DNA of 15,460 bases from assembly GCA_011053245.1 (NCBI GenBank), contig DRGS01000091.1:1-15460 (forward strand), written 5' to 3'. The notes under the pieces are model-generated. The model was not told the origin of the DNA. It saw only the letters and a list, made by a program, of their open reading frames with translations, and did not search any database. Source of the DNA: Phycisphaerales bacterium (lineage in GTDB: Bacteria > Planctomycetota > Phycisphaerae > Sedimentisphaerales > Anaerohalosphaeraceae). Both the position numbers and the translations under genes were made by a program. Positions 7,601 to 13,489 of this stretch are shown one piece after another (positions within the stretch are counted from its first letter, which is position 1; each line of letters begins with the position of its first letter).

Positions 7601-8531
7601 TCAGGGGTGGTTAGAACTAAGCGCCGAGCACAAGCTCTTTATATCCGCCGATGCCTCAAGCGTTGTCGTCGAGTCAATGCCATGCCTGCACCTGACAATA
7701 ACCGATCTGACGATGCAAAAGAAGATGAACGCCTCTCTTGAACACGCGGCAAAACTTTCCTCCGTCGGTCATGTCGCCACTCAAATCGCGCATGAGATCG
7801 GCAACCCTCTGACACTGATCTCAAGCCAGATACAGCGCATGGTTCAAGATGAGCAGGCTGACATAGGCCGCCTTCGCAGCCTTCTGGGGCATGTGGACCG
7901 AATTACGAGCTTGATACGCAGATTTTCGGATCTCGGCAGTAAGAGCCGGCTTTGTGTCGTGCCGGAAGCGATCGAACCGATCATTGACAATATCCTCAGC
8001 CTGATCTCTTTCAGTAAGCCTTTTCATCAGGTTGCCATTGAAAAGCATGTCTCGCCGGGTCTGGAGCCAATCGAACTTGACCGGAACAAAATTACGCAGG
8101 TATTACTTAATCTGCTCTTAAATGCCGCCGATGCCTGTCAAGACAAGGGGAAAATTGTAATAACCGCCACTAAGAAGGCTGTGCCACTTGAGATCAACAA
8201 CGAAAAGATCCTTTCTGATTTTCTGGTCATCTCGGTAAAGGACAATGGCAGCGGAATCGAACCTGACGCTTATAAGCATATCTTCGAACCATTTTACACA
8301 ACAAAACAGGTTGGTAAGGGGACGGGGCTTGGGTTGAGTGTGAGCCTTGCGATCATAGATCAGCATCAGGGATGGATAAATGTCGATACGAAAGCCGGTG
8401 AAGGGTCAACTTTCAGCATTTATCTGCCAATGACGAAGAAGGCTTCGCACAAACCAAAGACTGCAATAAAAGATATAGACTATGCCGGCGTAAGGGACGA
8501 TAAGCGGCAGAAGACGGATTTTAGCGTTTAG
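4656..8531 (+). CDS. Soluble multi-sensor histidine kinase, REC-PAS-PAS-GAF-GAF-GAF-PAS-HisKA-HATPase
   Basis: At 1291 residues this is the largest gene here. In order: receiver domain (4-123; E14-D15-D16, D58, K108); PAS (about 147-262); a poorer second PAS (about 274-385); three GAF domains (about 402-557, 580-729, 744-904); a third PAS (about 911-1020); HisKA with H1046 in GHVATQIAHEIGNPLT; and HATPase with N-box N1156, DNGSG at 1196, FEPFYTTK and GKGTGLGLS from 1220. The catalytic end is the NtrB/AtoS type that partners NtrC-family regulators, which fits the next gene. No transmembrane helix or signal peptide is seen, so it should sense cytoplasmic signals and, through its N-terminal REC, input from another kinase. 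The REC has Thr instead of Pro after K108. The ATG at 4656 follows AAAGGAGG. Confidence 0.93.
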   Translation: MAMDASQYKILVVEDDLGLATLVARCLEREGFATALAANGAQAIEYLTHEQNVFMLLDYKLGDMNACKLIETLNSRNISVPFIVLTGHGNETVAVDMMKLGARDYVVKTVSFLDLLPTVVHQVIAELGLEEELERTQEALRKEKTHLLNNIPDLVFQVDLDGNFTSLNPAVTNILGYHCDEMLGKTIAEFLHPDEIKFVKNDHKAVINGQKILRHPIRFLHRDGSIRWLEGNIVTLYDRQKRPAGISAIYQDITQKKLAHDALNQAQERNILLADTSPSIVLELDLKYNVVSYNKAAGHFFSFAETNRSADRSCTDFFSNNWHESVNKALDTAQKGQETQITAQMTGADEDLHWFDIVFSPLKNGDGSVINIIATAWDVSARVRREDDIQRSLVKKERLAEEATILQEISLAATYGDEMDSNRVIETAMTRSLEHIRSYAAFGYIVNDLDNIEPVCQSKDIKDELSDRFNGLLTVDKVGSVIKSLRTPKRIENTAIYDVAGYNIVVHEMFDSAVIVPLVNGGKCHGFLVFIDTSKKLEDAMEFFRLIGHCAGLALANVQVFLSTSTSLKHRMVQLENFSRLSLIATGREQISEALEAIIESSVSFLRGEAGIVLLYNKPAGMLFGVAGTGLISEDIQSLTLSESDSLAWQCLRQKQTMYCRDINDPEHSIDNGLASLTEKSLLCVPLVDNDDAIGVAVILDQGSPFDASHTGVLEAFSRLAVQSIRHIRLTEKAAELDQKLAEIRKISRTIRSSRDINSALRQVCQGAIDIIGAEMAWIGILTKDANQITYRTHAGRGAEYLEQVKIPLDDTSKAIGPTAAAIVTGEPAIVNNMITDDRMQKLAKEQNFNSCCAVPIISKNEPLGALTLFHSQPGVFSDQNVTLLEEFSDLAATAIANVRLRRTLLESESLKEIILQSVTQALVLVDWTGSVVTANIAAEKLFNRKASDFKNRYYTEIFTENNPVADLVEKWLHDRSVEQNCQGWLELSAEHKLFISADASSVVVESMPCLHLTITDLTMQKKMNASLEHAAKLSSVGHVATQIAHEIGNPLTLISSQIQRMVQDEQADIGRLRSLLGHVDRITSLIRRFSDLGSKSRLCVVPEAIEPIIDNILSLISFSKPFHQVAIEKHVSPGLEPIELDRNKITQVLLNLLLNAADACQDKGKIVITATKKAVPLEINNEKILSDFLVISVKDNGSGIEPDAYKHIFEPFYTTKQVGKGTGLGLSVSLAIIDQHQGWINVDTKAGEGSTFSIYLPMTKKASHKPKTAIKDIDYAGVRDDKRQKTDFSV

Positions 8532-8593
8532 CTGCACAACGCATTGAAAACTGTAGCGAATTGAATGTGAATGATGTTTTCAGGGGGTTAATA

Positions 8594-10009
8594 ATGGATA
8601 CAGTGCTGATCGTCGATGACGAAGAGTATCTTCGTGAGGAACTTGGCGCTATAATTGAAATGCGGGACCGGAAAATCCTGTTTGCCGCCAGCGGAATAGA
8701 AGCACTTGAGAAACTTGATACGAATGCCGTTGACCTTGTGCTGACTGATATCCGGATGCCGGAGATGGACGGTTTTGAATTGATCCGCCATGCACGCAAA
8801 CTATACCCTTCGATGCCTATCGTAACAGTCACCGCCTTTGCGAGTACCGAGACGGCCATTGAGGCTTTGCGGGCAGGCGCTTATGACTATGTAACGAAAC
8901 CGTTTTCGATTGATGACATACGGAATATCGTATGCCATGTGCTTCAGGCTCAGCATCTTTTTAATGAGGTGAACTATCTCCGGGGCAGGCTTGGGGAAAC
9001 GTATTCTCTGGATAATATCATCGGGCAGTGTCAGAGTATGCAACGTGTTTTCGATACCATTTCGCGCGTGGCGACTGCCCCTTGCAATATCCTTGTCACT
9101 GGCGAAAGCGGAACCGGTAAGGATCTCGTCGCACAGGCAATACACCAGCACAGCCCACGAAAAAATGAGAAATTCGTCACGATAAACTGCGGATCCATTC
9201 CGGAGGGCCTTCTCGAATCGGAACTGTTCGGACATGTTAAGGGCGCTTTTTCCGGGGCTGTGAGCGATAAAGAAGGTCTCGTGCAGACGGCAAACGGAGG
9301 AACTTTATTCCTCGATGAAATTGGTGATATGTCGATGGCCCTTCAGGTTAAACTGCTGCGGTTGATACAAAACAAGCAGGTTCAAAAGGTCGGCAGTACG
9401 CAACAGGAAACTGTCGATGTCAGAATAATAGTTGCTACAAATCAGAATCTTCAGGAAAAGATCGCCGAGAAAACTTTCAGACGCGACCTTTACTATCGCG
9501 TAAATGTGGTCGAGATCGGCCTGCCGCCGCTGCGGGAACGCGGAAGCGATGTATCTCTTTTGACCTCACGCTTTGTGAAACATTATTCCGATATGCTCGA
9601 CAAGAATATTAAGATGGTAAGCCCGGAGGTGAGCAGTCTTTTTGCTTGCTATCCATGGCCCGGGAACGTACGCGAACTGGAAAATGCGATTGAACGCGCG
9701 GTGACACTTTGCGCAGGAGATGTGATACAACTTGACGACATTGCCCAAAGTATCCTGTCCTATGTTGATGAAAAATCACAGTCAAAAGGAAATTTGCATC
9801 AGCGAGTAGCGAACCTTGAGTTAAACTGCATAAAGGCCTCACTCCAGGCAAACGGTCACGATCTGGCCCTTACGGCTGAGGATCTCGGCATATCTCTGGC
9901 GACATTGTATCGGAAACTGAAAAAATTTAATTTTCCTTTGACCCGCAAGATAGTCTCATTCGAGCCCCAACAGAAGCAAATATCGCCAAAAGCAAGGACC
10001 ACAAGATAG
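8594..10009 (+). CDS. NtrC-family sigma-54 dependent response regulator (REC-AAA+-Fis HTH)
   Basis: The 471-residue protein is a bacterial enhancer-binding protein. The receiver has D8-D9-E10, phosphoacceptor D52 in LTDIRMPEMDG and K102-P103. The AAA+ domain (about 145-375) shows Walker A GESGTGK at 170-176, the sigma-54 contact loop GAFSGA at 217-222, Walker B with D241-E242, and the WPGNVREL block. A Fis-type helix-turn-helix lies near the C-terminus (about 415-455). The loop reads Ser where GAFTGA has Thr, a conservative change. ATG 8594 is chosen over TTG 8561 because AGGGGG (8582-8587) sits 6 nt before it. It starts 62 nt after the kinase, its probable cognate partner, and a perfect sigma-54 promoter lies 300 nt beyond its end. 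No symbol is given because the pathway is unknown. Confidence 0.95.
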   Translation: MDTVLIVDDEEYLREELGAIIEMRDRKILFAASGIEALEKLDTNAVDLVLTDIRMPEMDGFELIRHARKLYPSMPIVTVTAFASTETAIEALRAGAYDYVTKPFSIDDIRNIVCHVLQAQHLFNEVNYLRGRLGETYSLDNIIGQCQSMQRVFDTISRVATAPCNILVTGESGTGKDLVAQAIHQHSPRKNEKFVTINCGSIPEGLLESELFGHVKGAFSGAVSDKEGLVQTANGGTLFLDEIGDMSMALQVKLLRLIQNKQVQKVGSTQQETVDVRIIVATNQNLQEKIAEKTFRRDLYYRVNVVEIGLPPLRERGSDVSLLTSRFVKHYSDMLDKNIKMVSPEVSSLFACYPWPGNVRELENAIERAVTLCAGDVIQLDDIAQSILSYVDEKSQSKGNLHQRVANLELNCIKASLQANGHDLALTAEDLGISLATLYRKLKKFNFPLTRKIVSFEPQQKQISPKARTTR

Positions 10010-10308
10010 AGCCAATTTATGGTGTTGCATCGGGGGCGATTCATTTTCTTTTTTCGCAAGCTTGCGAAACGGCTTACACTTTTGATAGAGGTGAGAGTCA
10101 TTTTGATAAAAACCACCGGTCCTGCCCGTCTAAATGTCTGTCGAAATCTGCAAACAAAACAAATTTTCCTCGCAAACAGCTATACATGGCAGCACTGCGG
10201 ATTGGCCCGTTTTGGTATTTAGGCACAGTTTATAGCACCTGTGGGTATAGACCATTTGGCTTAGTTACCCCTCCCTGCCGGATACATTAGACACCGCCGG
10301 CAAAGATC
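10010..10308. other. Intergenic regulatory region before the sigma-factor operon
   Basis: Apart from the palindrome, this stretch holds no convincing gene. A short open frame at 10019-10222 lacks a ribosome site and family resemblance. It contains weak dyads such as GCAG-N3-CTGC around 10188-10198 and CACAG/CTGTG around 10224-10245. The length and AT content are those of a promoter region with upstream activator sites; an IHF-type bend site between the two is possible but not identifiable by eye. Confidence 0.4.
10052..10069. promoter_or_regulatory. 18-bp perfect palindrome, candidate activator-binding site
   Basis: TTTCGCAAGCTTGCGAAA is a gapless perfect dyad, the form expected for a Fis-type helix-turn-helix dimer. 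It lies 43 nt after the NtrC-type gene and 240 bp upstream of the perfect sigma-54 promoter at 10309, within the range over which enhancer-binding proteins act by DNA looping. A lone half-like TCGCAA occurs at 10170-10175. With no loop and no following T-run on either strand, a terminator is unlikely. Binding by the neighbouring regulator is inferred. Confidence 0.5.
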
Positions 10309-10324
10309 TGGCACGGTCATTGCA
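10309..10324 (+). promoter_or_regulatory. Perfect-consensus sigma-54 (-24/-12) promoter
   Basis: TGGCACG (10309-10315), 4 nt, then TTGCA (10320-10324) matches the RpoN consensus TGGCACG-N4-TTGCW at every defined position, with GG and GC exactly 10 nt apart. The expected start is near 10335, leaving about 36 nt to the ATG at 10371. It is the only exact match found by eye in the window and it lies directly after the NtrC-type gene. It should drive the ferritin-like gene, the region-2 sigma fragment and the sigma factor as one operon up to the terminator at 12256-12294. Confidence 0.85.
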
Positions 10325-10370
10325 GTACCAATTAGCATTCGGACAGAACAATATGCCGGAAGGGACGAAA

Positions 10371-10928
10371 ATGGATTACATAAAGAAATACTACATGATC
10401 GCGATCGCAATGCTCGGCTTCGAAAAGAAGGGCTGCGACTTTTACCTGTCACTTGCAACTAACCCCTCGCTTAAAACTATCGAGAGACTCCTGCGCCAGA
10501 CGGGTTATGAAAAGGCGAAAGAACTGGATATTATTTCAGGAATGCTTACGGTTTCGGAGTTCCTTATTAATGACAATAAGGTCGCCGTTTATGACACCGA
10601 AGAGACCGACCAATGGCTGAGATCGTCTATCCCGGATATCTATAACGAGAGATCCTCAGAGCGAATTGCTCTGGCTAAGTCACCTCAAGAAGCGCTTTCT
10701 GTTATGATAGAGCTGGAAGAGCGGGTATTGGATTTCTACCGGGCAATAAATGCAAAAATAACCATGGACACCACGCAGATCGACTCTATCATATCCCGGC
10801 AAAAACGACACCTCGCCTGCCTGTCAACGGCGAAGCACCAAATTGAAATTTCAGCACTCAATAATCTAACGGTCCCTGTTGGGGCTGTGTCAATCGAATC
10901 CGGACAGCTTAACACCGTCCACAGTTAA
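10371..10928 (+). CDS. Ferritin/rubrerythrin-like four-helix protein with degraded metal ligands
   Basis: The 185-residue protein reads as two helix pairs of ferritin-like type: helix 1 A-x-x-G-F-E18-K-K-G-x-x-F-Y, helix 2 with E47-K-A-K50, helix 3 IELE-E117-RVLDFY and helix 4 Q144-K-R-H147-L. In rubrerythrins the metal ligands are E in helices 1 and 3 and ExxH in helices 2 and 4. Here the second motif has Lys for His and the fourth has Gln for Glu, so the di-iron centre is probably incomplete. The ATG at 10371 has GGAAGGGA 5 nt upstream. First in the sigma-54-driven operon and 15 nt before the sigma fragment, it may be a sensory or binding protein rather than an enzyme. The fold call rests on spacing patterns and is tentative. 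Confidence 0.55.
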   Translation: MDYIKKYYMIAIAMLGFEKKGCDFYLSLATNPSLKTIERLLRQTGYEKAKELDIISGMLTVSEFLINDNKVAVYDTEETDQWLRSSIPDIYNERSSERIALAKSPQEALSVMIELEERVLDFYRAINAKITMDTTQIDSIISRQKRHLACLSTAKHQIEISALNNLTVPVGAVSIESGQLNTVHS

Positions 10929-10943
10929 AGAGGGGATCATATT

Positions 10944-11318
10944 ATGGTAGCTACGGAAACTCTAATCGGTACAGAACAAACCACGACATGCTACGGCAAT
11001 AACGTGGAATATGAAGGTGACCAGAGGGCGCTCTATGAGACGTGCGATGCTATCGTGCGGATGCATCTTTCTCTTGTGAAGGACATGGCAATGGAAGTGA
11101 AAAACGCCTGTCCGCTCAATATCAGCTTCGACGATCTGGTCAGTGCCGGTGTCTTTGGTTTGATCAATGCAATTGAGAGCTATAACTCAGCGGAGGTCGC
11201 CTTCGAGGATTATTGTAAACCGGCGATACGCTCATCCCTGCTCGATGCGGTTCGTTATGCCTACTGGATATCCAACTATCAAAAAGTTGATGAAGCTGAC
11301 TTTGGCGGACTGAACTGA
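10944..11318 (+). CDS. Stand-alone sigma-70 region 2 protein (FliA/WhiG-like fragment)
   Basis: The 124-residue product carries only sigma region 2 (about 37-110): FDDLVSAGVFGLINAIESYN matches the core-polymerase binding helix, followed by FEDYCKPAIRSSLLDAVR and a Trp-Ile-Ser where FliA-type factors have Trp-Val-Pro-Arg. Regions 3 and 4 are absent, and the C-terminus ends after 14 more residues at a clean stop with no matching frame-shifted remainder before the next gene. It has its own good ribosome site (AGAGGGG, 8 nt before the ATG), so it looks like a maintained gene. It resembles a shortened copy of the full sigma factor 62 nt downstream. Split sigma systems (for example RsoA with SigO of Bacillus subtilis) are a precedent for region-2-only partners. 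Confidence 0.8.
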   Translation: MVATETLIGTEQTTTCYGNNVEYEGDQRALYETCDAIVRMHLSLVKDMAMEVKNACPLNISFDDLVSAGVFGLINAIESYNSAEVAFEDYCKPAIRSSLLDAVRYAYWISNYQKVDEADFGGLN

Positions 11319-11380
11319 CTTAAGTGTTACGTTTTGGAACCGTTTGCAAGAAAACTCTTTTTCGTTTTATGGAGAATTTT

Positions 11381-12187
11381 ATGATTCCTATAACAGAACC
11401 CAATGACGTTCGGCACAGGGGAGCCGGCGACAGAAAAAAACAAGATCGTAAACGCAGAGGCGCTTGTATTGACATCAACAAGAGGAACAGCCTGGTCGAG
11501 CAATACCTGCCACTTGTTCGTACGATCGCTCTTGACATGTGTGCATCGACGACGGCCAATGTTGAGTACGACGACCTGGTCAGCGTCGGTGTTTTCGGTC
11601 TGATCGACTCAGCGCGAAGCTACGACACATCCCGGAACGTCAAATTCAGCACCTACTGCAAATGCCGCATAAGAGGCGCAATGTTGGACGAACTTCGCAA
11701 CCTGGACTGGGTTCCACGCCTGACACGTCAGCGCAACAACAAACTTCGAAAGGCCGTGATGTCGCTTGAATCACAACTTGATCGCAAACCAAGCAGCGAA
11801 GAACTGGCAGCGGAAATGAATGTCGATATGAAAGAATTCAAAAAGATATCCGGCGACTCGGACATCGCAAACGTCATGTCTATCGATAATACAATAAGCG
11901 ATGACGGCCAAAGCCAGACGCAGCATGATACGATCGAGAACCCGCGTGCGAGCGACCCTGTCGAAGAACTTCAGAGGAAAGACTCCCGGAACTTCATCGT
12001 CAAGAGCCTCAACAAGCTGGAACGCATGATCGTGACCCTGTATTACTACGAACAACTGACGATGCGTCAGATCGGTGAAACACTGAATATCTCCGAGTCT
12101 CGCGTCTCACAGATACATACCGAAGTCCTGCAGCATCTAAGGCAACGTGTCTCGTCCAACGATGAAAGGTTTATATTGGCTATTTAA
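11381..12187 (+). CDS. Sigma-28 (FliA/WhiG-type) RNA polymerase sigma factor
   Basis: The 268-residue protein has all regions of a group 3 sigma factor: region 2 at about 38-113 (YDDLVSVGVFGLIDSARSYD, FSTYCKCRIRGAMLDELRNLDW110-VPR), region 3 at about 115-165 and region 4 at about 210-257 with a helix-turn-helix (MRQIGETLNISESRVSQIH). The Arg/Lys-rich first 35 residues are extra. ATG 11381 is chosen over GTG 11324 and ATG 11369 because GGAG (11371-11374) precedes it by 6 nt. The linker between regions 3 and 4 (about 165-205) is polar. It is the last gene of the sigma-54-driven operon. Factors of this type read TAAA-N15-GCCGATAA promoters; one close match lies next door at 12771-12797. No flagellar gene is in the window, so no symbol is given. 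Confidence 0.93.
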   Translation: MIPITEPNDVRHRGAGDRKKQDRKRRGACIDINKRNSLVEQYLPLVRTIALDMCASTTANVEYDDLVSVGVFGLIDSARSYDTSRNVKFSTYCKCRIRGAMLDELRNLDWVPRLTRQRNNKLRKAVMSLESQLDRKPSSEELAAEMNVDMKEFKKISGDSDIANVMSIDNTISDDGQSQTQHDTIENPRASDPVEELQRKDSRNFIVKSLNKLERMIVTLYYYEQLTMRQIGETLNISESRVSQIHTEVLQHLRQRVSSNDERFILAI

Positions 12188-12214
12188 CAGTTTAGAACAG
12201 TTTTCCTTTTGACC

Positions 12215-12233
12215 GATTGCCTTTTAGGCGATC
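12215..12233 (+). repeat. Small hairpin before the terminator
   Basis: GATTGCC (12215-12221) pairs with GGCGATC (12227-12233), seven pairs with one G-U wobble around a 5-nt loop. It precedes the main terminator and may be part of the operon 3' end processing or pausing; it has only AAAA after it, so it does not terminate by itself on this strand. Confidence 0.35.
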
Positions 12234-12255
12234 AAAACATCCTCCTTTTTCCTAA

Positions 12256-12294
12256 GGGGCCGCCTTGCTTCGGCTGCGGGCGGTCCTTTTTTTT
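12256..12294 (+). terminator. Rho-independent terminator of the sigma operon
   Basis: GGGCCGCC (12257-12264) pairs with GGCGGTCC (12279-12286) with one G-U wobble, a 14-nt loop containing CTTCGG, and eight Ts at 12287-12294. It lies 69 nt after the sigma factor stop and faces the convergent pilin gene. Confidence 0.85.
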
Positions 12295-12382
12295 GTACTC
12301 ATTCGGGAAACGGATTATCGCACCGGCAAAATGTTAGTTTTATGGGTGACAGAATGGAACCGACGAAACGCAATGCTGTTTC

Positions 12383-12718
12383 TTAGTGAGCGTGCGAGCC
12401 GATCTGGATTCTTTCGTCAGAGGTTAGACCATTAGGATACTCCGCGTTGGTAACCGGACATACCGGTTGACCATCCGGGAAATAAGCAGTATTTTTGGTT
12501 ACCGTCAGGATATCGGGGGGGAAACTACCGTTTGTGACATAATATCGTTCGATGGCGGAGTTGAGAACAGCGATGTTCGTAGCGCAAGCTTTTGCTTTGG
12601 CGTTGGTGGCACTTTGCGATATGCGGGGAATGGCTATTGCGGATAATGCCGCAAGTATCAAAACGACGATCAATAACTCAATGAGAGTTACGCCTGATCT
12701 GTACTTTTTATTATACAC
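12383..12718 (-). CDS. Type IV pilin / type II secretion pseudopilin-like protein
   Basis: The 111-residue product has a class III prepilin signal: short basic leader MYNKKYRSG, then VTLIELLIVVLILAALSAIAIPRI, with cleavage expected between Gly9 and Val10 and the usual Glu at mature position 5. The rest is a small globular domain with KACATNIAVLNSAIERY, a short Pro-rich strand and YFPDGQPVCPV, as in small ComGC/GspG-like pilins. The open frame extends to an ATG at 12766, but GTG 12718 follows GGGAGG by 10 nt and gives a normal leader, while 12766 would sit at the expected transcription start. It would be inserted in the inner membrane, processed by PilD and assembled into a pilus or pseudopilus. 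A FliA-type promoter lies just upstream. Confidence 0.85.
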   Translation of the reverse strand: MYNKKYRSGVTLIELLIVVLILAALSAIAIPRISQSATNAKAKACATNIAVLNSAIERYYVTNGSFPPDILTVTKNTAYFPDGQPVCPVTNAEYPNGLTSDERIQIGSHAH

Positions 12719-12728
12719 GTTTTTAGTA

Positions 12729-12734
12729 CCTCCC
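12729..12734 (-). promoter_or_regulatory. Ribosome site that sets the GTG start of the pilin gene
   Basis: GGGAGG on the minus strand lies 10 nt before the GTG at 12718. It makes the leader peptide nine residues, the normal prepilin size, instead of the 25 residues implied by the ATG at 12766. Confidence 0.6.
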
Positions 12735-12770
12735 TTGCGGTTAATACGAACAATAGCATATTCCATGTAT

Positions 12771-12797
12771 GTATCGGCAAAATTAGAGGATGAATTA
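12771..12797 (-). promoter_or_regulatory. FliA/WhiG-type (sigma-28) promoter upstream of the pilin gene
   Basis: Read on the minus strand, TAAT (12797-12794), exactly 15 nt, then GCCGATAC (12778-12771) matches the sigma-28 consensus TAAA-N15-GCCGATAA at 10 of 12 positions with ideal spacing. The expected start is near 12764, giving a leader of about 45 nt with GGGAGG before the GTG at 12718. The convergent neighbour encodes a sigma factor of just this type. Confidence 0.65.
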
Positions 12798-12870
12798 ACG
12801 AAAAAAGAGGAATTGTTACGTCCTATAAATCATAGTCGAGAAGACGTTTCCGGCAGGAATGTACTATTGG

Positions 12871-13476
12871 TTATCGCGAAAGGTATCGGGCCTCGAGATA
12901 GAAGGCCCCTACCGCTCTTTTGTTTGGTAACTGGTTCGTAAAGTATGCCTGCAACTGACATGGCCCCTTATCCAGTTCAATGACAAACTCCGCAAAAGAG
13001 GTACCCGGTTCGATTATTTTCTCAGCTTCTATATTGCCGCAGTTAAGATGGGCCGTGCCGGGGCGCAAACGCACCTTTATATTCGAATCGGCTGGCAGTA
13101 TCCTCAGCGTAAATCTGTACCGCCCTGCCGCTAATATATCTGCCGACCATGTCCCGCTGGAGGCATACAAAAGTTCGCTTCTTACCATACCATCGTTGAT
13201 CCATGCGGCAACGGCAGCGGGAACCTTTCGAAGCTTATCCCGACTTGGCGATAGAGAGAATTTGTCAGGCGGTTGCCAATCCAGAAGCGACAGAGTTACG
13301 ATCTCGTCGCTTGCGCCTAAGATAGTGGGACTCATAATCTGCGGTACATATCGCATCTGTGGCTGGGGTCGAGGCCGGGATCGGGGCGGGATAGGCATGT
13401 CGACGGTCCAGCATCCGGTGGTCGCAAGCAAAAGCCCACACAAAGCTGCGAATATAATAACATATCTCGAATTCAT
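12871..13476 (-). CDS. Probable lipoprotein with a stand-alone sulfatase-type C-terminal domain
   Basis: The 201-residue protein begins with a lipoprotein-like signal: MNSR, a hydrophobic core (about 5-18), then T19-T-G-C22. Thr rather than Leu at -3 makes the lipobox atypical. A Pro/Arg-rich stretch (about 28-45) follows. The C-terminal half resembles the beta-sandwich that closes many arylsulfatases: W..DILAAGRYRFTLRILPADS, then ..GTSFAEFVIELDKGPCQLQAYFTN, then GAFYLEARYL. No sulfatase catalytic Cys-x-Pro-x-Arg motif is present. AGGTGG lies just before the ATG. It is upstream of and co-oriented with the pilin gene, 152 nt away, but the pilin has its own promoter. A surface or periplasmic carbohydrate-binding or structural role is plausible; the domain link is from remembered pattern and tentative. 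Confidence 0.6.
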   Translation of the reverse strand: MNSRYVIIFAALCGLLLATTGCWTVDMPIPPRSRPRPQPQMRYVPQIMSPTILGASDEIVTLSLLDWQPPDKFSLSPSRDKLRKVPAAVAAWINDGMVRSELLYASSGTWSADILAAGRYRFTLRILPADSNIKVRLRPGTAHLNCGNIEAEKIIEPGTSFAEFVIELDKGPCQLQAYFTNQLPNKRAVGAFYLEARYLSR

Positions 13477-13489
13477 TTAGCCACCTAAA

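Noticed and set aside
12980..13480. Open frame of 166 codons on the plus strand
   Set aside because: It is the antisense of the lipoprotein gene, which has a signal peptide, ribosome site and domain pattern.
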